Shown here piece by piece: positions 25,701 to 36,885 of a stretch of DNA of 64,000 nt (its first letter is position 1; each line of letters opens with the position of its first letter). Origin of the DNA: Cannabis sativa (taxonomy: Eukaryota > Streptophyta > Magnoliopsida > Rosales > Cannabaceae). The position numbers and the translations under genes were made by a program. The notes below the pieces were generated by a model. It was not told the DNA's origin, made no database searches, and saw nothing but the letters and a program-made list of their open reading frames with translations. The stretch spans positions 20,336,001 through 20,400,000 of the forward strand of contig NC_083603.1 of assembly GCF_029168945.1 (NCBI RefSeq). Reading direction: 5' to 3'.

Positions 25701-26306
25701 GGGAAATTTACATATATACTGTTTTTGGACCAAAACTTTACAAAAATACTGGGACACGGCAAAAACAACTTTTTTACTGCCCCAGCCCATTTTCTTTACT
25801 TTTGTACTGCCCAAGCCCAACAACTTAACATTTATACTGTGAACAGTAAAACACACGGGAAAGCGACCTGCTTCGTGTGTGGGGAGTCGCCGGAGTCGGA
25901 CATCACCAAGAAAAAACCATTAAATCCGGCGAAGAGTTTTTGGTAAAAGGAAGTAGAATTGAAGAACAAGAACTACAGATTACTGTCCCCCCAAAATAAC
26001 AGAGGTAAACACAACAAAACCCAAAAAATAATTTAATTCTTAAGAAACCAAAAAAAAAAAAAAAACCCCAGATTTAGATCTGAAGTTTAAAAAAAAAACG
26101 AAAACACAAATGTGATATTCTTTAATGTATTATGAAAAAAGATAAATGAGGGTTGTTCTATTTTTAATTTGACGTTTGTAACACAAAATGATTCGAAAAA
26201 AATAGTTGATAAATTAGTACAATTATTCATACAAAAAATTAGGGTTGTTCTAATGTTGTTTTGCAGTTAGTAATACAAAAACATTCCTACATATATGTAT
26301 CAGACA
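25701..26306 (+). repeat. MULE left terminal inverted repeat
   Basis: Pairs with 46023-46627. The outer part repeats a TACTG word at short intervals (ATATACTG, AATACTG, TTTACTGCC, TGTACTGCC, TATACTG), and each is followed by a distinct spacer. The inner part contains A-rich stretches and the GTGATATTCTTTAAT block. Confidence 0.85.
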
Positions 26307-26651
26307 TATATAATAATAAAAACTAACAAAAAATATAATGGGTATTTCTGTTTGGTTGTTTTTGTGTTGTTTTATTGTTGTTGTATTATTTTTTTTGTTG
26401 ATTTTTTTTTTGTTGTTTTGCTATTGTTTTATTGTTGTTGTACTATTGTTTTAACATGAAATAAGACACTGGAATGACAGGTAATGGAACGTCTACCAGT
26501 ACTCATCAAGAGCAATGGACAATGGAATGAAGATCACAATTATGTGAACTATGTGGCTAGTGGAGAATTCATACCAACAAAATGCAAGTACGAAGAGCTA
26601 CTGCAAATACTGCTTACTTCATTGGGGTGCGAAAACAACAGCACAACACTA

Positions 26652-26656
26652 CAAAT
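26652..26656 (+). repeat. Target-site duplication, left copy
   Basis: CAAAT immediately before the LTR; matches 36881-36885. Confidence 0.9.
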
Positions 26657-28551
26657 TGTTGGAAATTATTTTACCAGGATCTTAGATCTACTCACAAGTA
26701 TGTTTATTAACATCCTAAATAAGAACTTTCTAAAACGATAAATTAAACACATATAAAGTTTAAGAAACCTTACATTGGGTGCAGCGGAATAATATGACTC
26801 CTTCCGTTCAGATATCTAGCCCTTGATTCCTTTCTGTAGCAGAGCATTATCAATATCTGAACCTGGATCTCTTTCTCTGAATCTTTGATGCTGAAACTCC
26901 TTTGCTGATGATCTTTCTTCACGATCTTCCTCACTATGATTGAGGTATCACTTGATGTGTGTGGGCACTACTCATACACTAAGAAATTTTGAAATTTCAA
27001 TGGAAGAAGAAAGAAGAAGTGGCAGCTAAAGATAGGGAGAGAGAAGGCTTAGTTTTTTCTCTAAAGGAAAAATAGAAAATTTAAGTGTAATTTTCCTGAA
27101 GCCTTCACTATCTATTTATAGCATTCCACTAGGGTTAGGTTTGAATTATTTGGCATTAAAATAATGAAAATATCAGTTTGAATTTCCTACAAAAGTGGCT
27201 GGCCCTATACTAGTGGATTTGGGCCTCACTTTTTGCAATTTTGCAGTTTTACCTTTTCTGCATCTGATTTTCTCAAAAACGGCAATTTTCTAATTCAACC
27301 ATTTAAATGCCAATTCTAACTATTTAATAACTATAAATAATTATTAAATAATATTGTCATTTATCATATTTATTAATTGAACCATACAAAGTATCATAAT
27401 TAACAAATATGCCCCTAAAACTCTTTCTTTACAATTTCGCCCTTACTTAGTGAAAAATTCACAAATAGACATAGTCTAATTTGAGAATTATAATTGATTA
27501 ATCAAAACCAATTACATGAGTCTTACAAGCAATATTATCTCAACTAGTGGGGGGACCATGGGTCTATAGAACCGAGCTTCCAATAAGTAGATCAAGAATT
27601 TAGCACTAAAATTCACTAACTTATTAATTCTTCGTTGAATCTACGCATAGAACTTAGAATTGCACTCTCAGTATATAGAATGCTCTATATGTTCCACCAT
27701 ATAGACACATCATTAGTTATCCATTGTTATAATCCTAATGTGATCAAAGATCCTCTATATGAATGATCTACACTGTAAAGGGATTAAATTACCGTTACAC
27801 CCTACAATGTATTTATTCCTTAAAACACTTGACCCCGTATAAATGATATTTCAGCTAATGTGAAATGAGTACTCCACCATTTATGTTCGTTTGGTCAAGC
27901 TCGAAGGAGATCATCCTTTGCTTACTATTCGCCAGATAGAAGCTATAGATTCCATGTTTATGATAGCGCTCCCACTCAATTGCACTACCGTGTTCCCAAA
28001 AAGTACGTATCACCCTGACCAAAAGGTAGGCTTAACTAACAATTCAAGGAACACGAATAGCCTTTCAAGATTGAGCCTAATCATAACAGGATTAAGATCA
28101 TTTGATCTAGGATCAACTAGGCGATATTGACTTGAATAGATTTTACGGTAAGTTTAATTAAATCTAAGTCAAAGTTCAATATCGGTCCCTTCCGATGCAT
28201 ACTCCATGCATCCAACCTGAGCTTTACTTTAACCAATGCTCTGGAAAGAACATAGCACTTCTCCAAATGCAAGTAAACTCTTGTTGTAGATTATCATATC
28301 AGTAAAACCCTGTGTCTGATAAATCTAGGAAACTTTATTCACATAGTCATGTTTACTTTCCAATGTGTTGACGGCACAATAAACAGGATCAAGTATGTGA
28401 AAAGGGTTTCAGATGAATTTATACATTATGTACATATAATCATGAAATAAATCATGTGAACCATGCAACATTAAATGTTATTTCTGATCTATATTAATAA
28501 GTAAATCTGATTATATTGAAATGAGTTTTATTTAGGGCATAAAACCCAACA
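26657..28551 (-). repeat. LTR (3' LTR in element orientation)
   Basis: 1,895 bp, collinear base for base with 34986-36880. I noticed three substitutions: about 27064 (A versus G), about 27178 (G versus A) and about 27651 (T versus C). The short frame inside at 27891-28130 is repeated unchanged in the other LTR and is not a gene. Confidence 0.95.
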
Positions 28552-28566
28552 AACTCCCACTTGCAC
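28552..28566 (-). other. Polypurine tract
   Basis: On the minus strand this reads GCAAGTGGGAGTT directly before the LTR start. It is the standard Copia polypurine tract and fixes the element's direction. Confidence 0.85.
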
Positions 28567-29950
28567 TAATATAAAACAAAAAGTGCGTTTCAAATAATCT
28601 CAACACCTTGATATACAAATCAAGTGTAGTAGTAGTAAACTCCTCGTAATAGGATCTGAAAGGTTAAATTAACCACAACCTTTTCTCCACCATTACTCTT
28701 CCTTAATCACAAAATCATTGATAATGTGAAATTCCTCTCTATATGTTTACTCTCTTGGGATACTGGATTCTATACCTTTGGCAACTACTTTTGGTTAATC
28801 AGGAAATTAACACTAGTAGTTTAAGGCAATTTGGAATGGTGCCAAAGATGTATAGAACTTTCCTTAGACTGAATAAGTACCTTTCCTGCAGCTTTAACAT
28901 TCAGTCTCTCTGGTAGACCTAGAGACTTCAGATAGGTTTTTACACTTCTCCAAAATCACTATTCCACCCCCAGAGTAACCACCATCTTATCAGAAATATT
29001 TACTAGCACATAGGCAAATTTCGAAATCTGATATGGTGTAGTCTAAGAGTTTTAAACACACCCTTATAGACTAACATATAGTTCCTCTTATTTATCTTAG
29101 GATTTACTTGATTGTCTTCCAATGTTCTTCTCCTGGATTAATCTGATACCTACTCATTACTCCCACTCAACAGCAGGTGTCTGGTCTAAGGCATACAAAA
29201 GCATATCTAAGACCTCTCACTGTTGATATAAGAAATTCTTTCATGGCTTTATCTTTTCTGGAATAGTTGAGACTTTTCCTTAGATAAATAAAATCTATGT
29301 CTAAGAAGTTGTGAAGCTTCTACAGATTGCCATTAGAAAGAAAATGCTTTAGCATCTTACTAAAGTAAGTTGCTTGCATTAGAGTAAGTAATTATCAGGT
29401 ATACCACAAGCCATAGGTTTAGATAAACTCAAACCTATAATACTAGGAACAGGAAGTTTTGTTAAGTCCATTGAATAGACTTATTAACTAAAATTTCCTT
29501 TTATGTCCTTGTAATAGAAAACTTTAGGTTATTCCATGTGAATGGATTAAACCATAGTTCTATTGGCTTTTCTTCTTAGTTTCTTATCTTGACAATCCAT
29601 TACTTGTTTAAACTCACAATGGATTTTAATCACTAGTGTCTTCCAAGTCATAAGAAGGTGAGTTCTTAGAAACTCTCCCACTACGACAAGGTACCGTGAA
29701 TTATGTCGAAGAAAACTAAATGGTATTAACCTCTTTGGTTGTGACAAGACAACAGAGGCAGTGGGATCATCATATGTTATGATAGAACACTTTTGGAATC
29801 AAGAATTAAATATCTCCTTTATTTGCTACTTGTTTTTCAGACTTAGTCATTTTCTTAGAAAAGTAGTATTTGTTTGAACAAACACTTTCTTATCTATTGA
29901 CATTGGGATGGTCCACCCCTAATCACTTAGAATAGCTAACAAACCATGGT
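28567..29950 (-). pseudogene. Copia pol remnant (RT/RNase H)
   Basis: Minus-strand frames give recognisable but broken Copia pieces: a CRSGRVSKNSPSYD segment at about 29650-29700 (the RRSGR linker before RT), YQINPGEEHWKTIK and ILRYIRGT at about 29080-29150 (the end of RT), and further RNase H traces toward 28600 with many stops. No gag, protease, integrase or RT core was recognised. The decay contrasts with the near-identical LTRs. Confidence 0.7.
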
Positions 29951-31367
29951 TAACAGTTCTAGCTTTTCTTAAGATTTTGATTAGGTCATCCATGAATCTA
30001 GTAATGATTTAAATTAAGTACCCAACCATTACATCATTCTGAAATTGTATTACCATAGAAGGATTTAGGCAACGACTAGTAACTAATCATCAATATGCAA
30101 CTCAAAATTTCTGGGGAGGTAAGTTTGGATATAATTCAAAAATCAATTTAATGATCTTTGAACTGCATATCTACTAACTATTTCTCCACCCCATCAGTTC
30201 GCAAGATCTTTAACCACTTACCTTAATGGTTTTAACCATTGCTAGAAATTAATGAAATTTTTTCAAACATTTCAAATTTCTTTGCTAAAAGGTATAATCT
30301 AGAGTTATCGTTTTAAGAATACAACGAAAAACTCATATCCACCCCTGAATGTACATCCATCTGCGAATGAGATGAACTACTTTCAGTGGATATAGGCATA
30401 TTAACTCTTTGCAGAGATTGATCTTGTCAAATCCACTTGAACAAGATACAAATGCCATAGATTAAGAAAAATGTGGTAGTGTCTATGATGACACAGGTTT
30501 AGTTACATCAAAGAGTTCTTAGAATACTGCAAGTGGATCCTGGTCACAGAATACCTAACTCATATTCCATACAGTTTGAATCCATTAATAAAAGATGGAT
30601 ATTAAACACTTGAGAAAGTGTAACTGTATTGTATTCTGGAATTAGAAATATAAGAAAATTTCTGTTTGGATTCTAAAATTAAAGTCAAAGACTTAAATTC
30701 AACCAAATATAATGAGTAATTCTTTCTTGGACCAGCACTACTAATATAACTCTAAGTCTGATTTGCCCATACAAGTAGGAGATTTCTAAGATTGAGGATT
30801 TATATCAATTGGGAATAGAATTTCGGGATTATAATCATAAGCGTCATTTAATTTCTTAAGAGAAAATATAATGACATGAAATGATTTATAGACCATTCAT
30901 CCAATGATATATTATGGAGCTAATTCGAAATGAATAAGCGTAGAGGAATTAGGATAATTTCGATTATAAATAAGAATCCAACGATGCTTCGATTAGCGAA
31001 AGTCAAAGTAATCTTATTTATGTAATCTTCTTGTTTCATATTGTAAAAATACTAGTCTAAGGTGTCATCAATTGATGAACAGCTAGATGTCGCATATACA
31101 ATATTTATCTTTCGAGATCTAACACTATATGTATGTCTAATGGTGAAAATCCACTAGGGATTTATCTCATTAGATAAACAAACATGTTGGACCAACAATG
31201 AAGATTCGAAATTAAACTACAACTTAATAACAGAAAATAACATGGTTCAATATAAATTCATACACAATTCAGAAATTATAAGCATATAGCAAGTAGGAAT
31301 GACAAGTGAAAATACTAAAACATACAATCCTAAATAATTTCCAAGGTTTTTCAACAAACTGATACAG

Positions 31368-31504
31368 TGTCCCGTTTAGGCGAGAGTCAAAGCATCATCC
31401 ATTGAATAGAGTTGTCAGCTCATCTAAAATGATAACCATTCTAGCAACCTTTTATTCGATCAAGATTGGAATTCAGCGTTGTCCCGTTTAGGCGAGAGTC
31501 AAGG
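31368..31504. repeat. Duplicated phrase in the Copia leader
   Basis: TGTCCCGTTTAGGCGAGAGT begins at 31368 and again at 31480, each followed by CAA and then diverging. The spacing is 112 bp. Confidence 0.9.
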
Positions 31505-34239
31505 CAATTCTATCTTATGAGCTTCCACCATTGTTTCATAATTTGCAAGTCAAGTATGGTCGCCACCATTAGGGTGATCCATACCATACAAAACACTTAC
31601 AAACTACTTATCATGCGAGGTTAAACGGTGCGAAATTGCTAATGAACGTTCCTCCATTAGGGAGGATTACTCACTAAAACAAACGCGGTGTAAAACCCAC
31701 AATGGAGATCGAATGTCTTAATAATAATCAAGCTCATTATTTAAAGTGAGTGGTATTTTCTTTTATTCTCTTTATTTATTCTATTTATTTTAAATATATA
31801 TTTATTTAATTAAAATTTCCAATTTAGAATGAAAAATTCTAAATATAAATTTTAATTTAATATTTATAAATTTTACTTAGATGGATATGAAAATAACATG
31901 AATTATTTCCATCTTAGTAATAATTTCCAATAAATATTTAGAAAAATTTTTTTAAGTTGTTACAAAATTAATTTAAATTAATTTACAACTCAAATTTAAT
32001 TTTCTATAAATATATATATTGCATTTCGAAAAATTAAAGTATATAAGAATACAATTTTCGAAAGAATGCATATTAAAATAAAGAATAAATCTTGGAAAAA
32101 TTATTCTAATTTAATGTTGGCCCAAAATTAATTAATAAAATTAATTTACAACAAAAAATATAATTTTCCTATTTAATTAAATATATAAGAAAAATTACAA
32201 ATATTTAAGTATGGTGATGAAGATCAACTTAAATATTAATTTTCTATTTAATTAAATACACTAGAAAAAATACTTCAAGCAAAAATATCATCTATCTAGA
32301 TTTTCCTTTGACTAATTAATTCAATTTCTAATAATATACTTTAATTCAATTTATTTTAAATTAATCAATAAATGAAAAAATCATTGATTTAAGTTGATTA
32401 AAATAATTAATTTACAACTTAATCTATTTTTCAAGATAAAATTCGAAATTCTAGCATTTAAGAAATGCAATTTCGAAAATTGATTAATAAAATAAAGAAA
32501 AAATATATTTTGAAAATTATTTAAATTTAGTTGAAAAATTAAATTTCAACTAAAAATAATTTTCTATTTAATTAAATGTCATGAAAAAGAAATATTTAAG
32601 TATGATGATAAAAATCAACTTAGATATTTAATTTTCAAATTAATTAAATGTATTAAATTCAAGAAATAAATAATTAAGTGTAGAGAATGCTTAATTATTA
32701 ATTTCTAGTTTAATACTAGGAAAAATATACTTAAAATAAATTGTACCAAAATTAATTAAATAATTAATTTCACAATTTATAATATTTTCCTATTTAATAT
32801 TAGAAATAATAAGTAGTCTAGAAATAACTATCTAGAAAATATCTTATTTGACTAAGTATCTTTTCCACAAAATTTGAAAAAATATCTAATTTAAGTTGTA
32901 TTAGAAAAAATCTAGAACTTAAATATTTTTCAAATTTAAATTTAATTAAATATCAAAAATTAAGTTGTAACCACTTAATTTGAAAATATTCCATTTTAAG
33001 TTAATATTCGAAAAGATATTAACTTAAAAAATATCTAAAGAATCTTAATAACCAATGCCTAAAATTCCTCAACTTAATTTTGAAATTTGAAATTCAAAAG
33101 ATATTCAGATTTAAGTTGGTTAGTTGTAGATAACTAAATATCAACTTAAACAAGAATATTTAATGAAAAATTTAAATTAAGTTCCAGAAAGAATCTAGAT
33201 GGTTATAATTCTATATTTAATTAAATACAAGAAAATACATATAGTTTAGCTTAGAATAAAAAATTCTTTAAACTATAATTTTCTTAAATTAATTTCAAAA
33301 TAAATGAAATTAATTATGTTGCTAATCAATTTTAATTAGGTTAAACTAGTGTAATTAACCTAGTACAGTCATTCAAATCAGGCAAATGGGCCTTCACAAT
33401 TGGGGTGGTTTGTGTGAGGGGGTGCTGGGTTCAGTATGTCGTACCCACTTCTATGGCTCCCAACTCTCACACAAGGCCCAAAAGAGAGGAATTTAACCTT
33501 AATAAGAACAACTGTTATTAATTGAATAGGCCCAAAAACTAAATGGGCCTAAATAAATTCTATCAAAAACTATGATAATTTATTTTAGCAACATTAACCT
33601 GTATGCATCTATAATAAAATTAAACACATAGGCTCACACAGGCACACTTTGGATGGGTCCTATCATGTTGCTAGGTCATACACAGATGAAAGAAGATTGT
33701 AAATATACCTGTTACAAATTATTATCTTGACCAAGGGAGCATCATTAGATCTGACAAAAGGTAACCATGGCTATTTGCAATCAAGTAATAATAGGTTTTG
33801 AAAACTTACAAACAAGCTAAAACCACATACTCCTGCAACAAGGTTAGCTGGATAGTTGGATGTAGGATTTATTTAATTTTAAATTAAATAATTAATTTCG
33901 AAATATTATTAAAATGGATTTTCGAAAAAAAATTTTAAAAAAAATTTCGAAAATTAATTATATATTTAAATTTAAAATTAAACCTACAATTTTGAAAAAT
34001 TAGGTTTGAACCAACCTAAATATCATTTCAAAAATTTGCTAACTACTTTTAAATTTTAAATATTATTTTATAAATAAAAATTAAATAAAAAATTAGAAAA
34101 GATAAATAAATATCTTTTTCAAATTTTAAGTGTAATTTAAATAAATAAAATAACAAAATTTAAAAAATTAGCAAAATATCTTATATCTATTTAAAATTAC
34201 ATGATTATAAATATCTTATTTTAAATTTAAATAAGGTCA

Positions 34240-34400
34240 AAATATCTAAAAAGATTTAAAAAAAAATCTTAAAAGATAAGATATTTTTTAAAATATCTTA
34301 AAAGATAAGATTATCTTATTAAATATCTTAAAAGATATTATAAATATCTTAAAAGATAAGATATTATAAATATCTTAAAAGATATTATAAATATCTTAAA
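34240..34400. repeat. Palindromic AT-rich tandem repeat
   Basis: Repeated AAATATCTTAAAAGATATT-type units with inverted symmetry, spaced by about 20-27 bp. Confidence 0.75.
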
Positions 34401-34966
34401 AAAATCTGACCTTAAATTTAAAAAAAAATATAATCAAATTTAAAAATAAGATAGATTTTTAAGCAAAAAGATAAATACTAATTCTATTCAAATTCAAATT
34501 ACACTAATATCTTGAATTAAATTAAAAAAAAATTAAATTAATTCAAAATGATAATTAGAATTGAATTAGGAATAGTAATAGTATATATACAAAACCATAC
34601 AAAAAATTGGAAGCTAATTCCATGAAAAAGTATGAAAAATTGAAGAAAAAAGGAAAAATTCGAAACTGTACGGACAGTTCTGCGATCGCAGGAAACTATC
34701 AGCACAACCTCGATTTTGTCAAATCTTCAAAAAATCATAACTAATTCAAATAAAATCCAAATTGAGTTCTGTAAAAGGCTAACTTGCTTAATTTTTTCCA
34801 TACTATCCAATAAAAATAATTCCAGAAACGAAATCACAATTATTTTTCACGAAAATTTCACAAACATCAATCAATCATCAAATAACACTCAATACAACAT
34901 GATACCATCCAAAGAACATACAAACAATCGTTTTAAAGTCCAAATTACATGTAAGTAAATCAATTA

Positions 34967-34985
34967 CCATGGCTCTGAGGCCAGT
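34967..34985 (-). other. Primer-binding site of the Copia element
   Basis: Read on minus directly after the LTR: ACTGGCCTCAGAGCCATGG. It resembles the initiator-Met PBS TGGTATCAGAGCC but has CC in place of TA. The same variant occurs in the second family-A copy at 54677. Confidence 0.75.
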
Positions 34986-36880
34986 TGTTGGAAATTATTT
35001 TACCAGGATCTTAGATCTACTCACAAGTATGTTTATTAACATCCTAAATAAGAACTTTCTAAAACGATAAATTAAACACATATAAAGTTTAAGAAACCTT
35101 ACATTGGGTGCAGCGGAATAATATGACTCCTTCCGTTCAGATATCTAGCCCTTGATTCCTTTCTGTAGCAGAGCATTATCAATATCTGAACCTGGATCTC
35201 TTTCTCTGAATCTTTGATGCTGAAACTCCTTTGCTGATGATCTTTCTTCACGATCTTCCTCACTATGATTGAGGTATCACTTGATGTGTGTGGGCACTAC
35301 TCATACACTAAGAAATTTTGAAATTTCAATGGAAGAAGAAAGAAGAAGTGGCAGCTAAAGATAGGGAGAGAGAAGGCTTAGTTTTTTCTCTGAAGGAAAA
35401 ATAGAAAATTTAAGTGTAATTTTCCTGAAGCCTTCACTATCTATTTATAGCATTCCACTAGGGTTAGGTTTGAATTATTTGGCATTAAAATAATGAAAAT
35501 ATCAGTTTAAATTTCCTACAAAAGTGGCTGGCCCTATACTAGTGGATTTGGGCCTCACTTTTTGCAATTTTGCAGTTTTACCTTTTCTGCATCTGATTTT
35601 CTCAAAAACGGCAATTTTCTAATTCAACCATTTAAATGCCAATTCTAACTATTTAATAACTATAAATAATTATTAAATAATATTGTCATTTATCATATTT
35701 ATTAATTGAACCATACAAAGTATCATAATTAACAAATATGCCCCTAAAACTCTTTCTTTACAATTTCGCCCTTACTTAGTGAAAAATTCACAAATAGACA
35801 TAGTCTAATTTGAGAATTATAATTGATTAATCAAAACCAATTACATGAGTCTTACAAGCAATATTATCTCAACTAGTGGGGGGACCATGGGTCTATAGAA
35901 CCGAGCTTCCAATAAGTAGATCAAGAATTTAGCACTAAAATTCACTAACTTATTAATTCTTCGTTGAATCCACGCATAGAACTTAGAATTGCACTCTCAG
36001 TATATAGAATGCTCTATATGTTCCACCATATAGACACATCATTAGTTATCCATTGTTATAATCCTAATGTGATCAAAGATCCTCTATATGAATGATCTAC
36101 ACTGTAAAGGGATTAAATTACCGTTACACCCTACAATGTATTTATTCCTTAAAACACTTGACCCCGTATAAATGATATTTCAGCTAATGTGAAATGAGTA
36201 CTCCACCATTTATGTTCGTTTGGTCAAGCTCGAAGGAGATCATCCTTTGCTTACTATTCGCCAGATAGAAGCTATAGATTCCATGTTTATGATAGCGCTC
36301 CCACTCAATTGCACTACCGTGTTCCCAAAAAGTACGTATCACCCTGACCAAAAGGTAGGCTTAACTAACAATTCAAGGAACACGAATAGCCTTTCAAGAT
36401 TGAGCCTAATCATAACAGGATTAAGATCATTTGATCTAGGATCAACTAGGCGATATTGACTTGAATAGATTTTACGGTAAGTTTAATTAAATCTAAGTCA
36501 AAGTTCAATATCGGTCCCTTCCGATGCATACTCCATGCATCCAACCTGAGCTTTACTTTAACCAATGCTCTGGAAAGAACATAGCACTTCTCCAAATGCA
36601 AGTAAACTCTTGTTGTAGATTATCATATCAGTAAAACCCTGTGTCTGATAAATCTAGGAAACTTTATTCACATAGTCATGTTTACTTTCCAATGTGTTGA
36701 CGGCACAATAAACAGGATCAAGTATGTGAAAAGGGTTTCAGATGAATTTATACATTATGTACATATAATCATGAAATAAATCATGTGAACCATGCAACAT
36801 TAAATGTTATTTCTGATCTATATTAATAAGTAAATCTGATTATATTGAAATGAGTTTTATTTAGGGCATAAAACCCAACA
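34986..36880 (-). repeat. LTR (5' LTR in element orientation)
   Basis: 1,895 bp, the partner of 26657-28551. In element orientation it starts TGTTGGGTTTTATGCCC at 36880 and ends TTTCCAACA at 34986. Confidence 0.95.
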
Positions 36881-36885
36881 CAAAT
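36881..36885 (+). repeat. Target-site duplication, right copy
   Basis: CAAAT directly after the LTR. The transposase reading frame resumes at 36886. Confidence 0.9.

Larger units (their letters stand above)
29950..34966 (-). other. Non-coding interior/leader of the Copia element
   Basis: Very AT-rich, especially 31750-34600. It holds a duplicated 24-bp phrase (31368 and 31480), a GC-richer island at 33380-33480 and a palindromic AT repeat at 34240-34400. No open frame of meaningful length was found. Parts between 33590 and 34985 match, in reverse, the leader of the second family-A copy at 54677-56398. Confidence 0.7.
26657..36880 (-). mobile_element. Young Copia retrotransposon with decayed pol (family A)
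   Basis: A complete 10,224-bp element on the minus strand. It has two 1,895-bp LTRs beginning TG and ending CA in its own direction, a CAAAT target duplication, a primer-binding site at 34967-34985 and a polypurine tract at 28552-28566. The interior is 6.4 kb. Only decayed pol remains near the 3' end (about 28.6-29.9 kb), and the rest is AT-rich leader without coding capacity. It sits in exon 1 of the MULE transposase. Confidence 0.93.

Noticed and set aside
27891..28130. 79-codon open frame, repeated identically at 36220-36459
   Set aside because: It lies within both LTRs of the Copia element; it is non-coding LTR sequence.
34716..34958. 80-codon open frame
   Set aside because: Located in the AT-rich Copia leader next to the primer-binding site, Asn/Lys/Ile-rich by composition, and in the antisense direction to the element.
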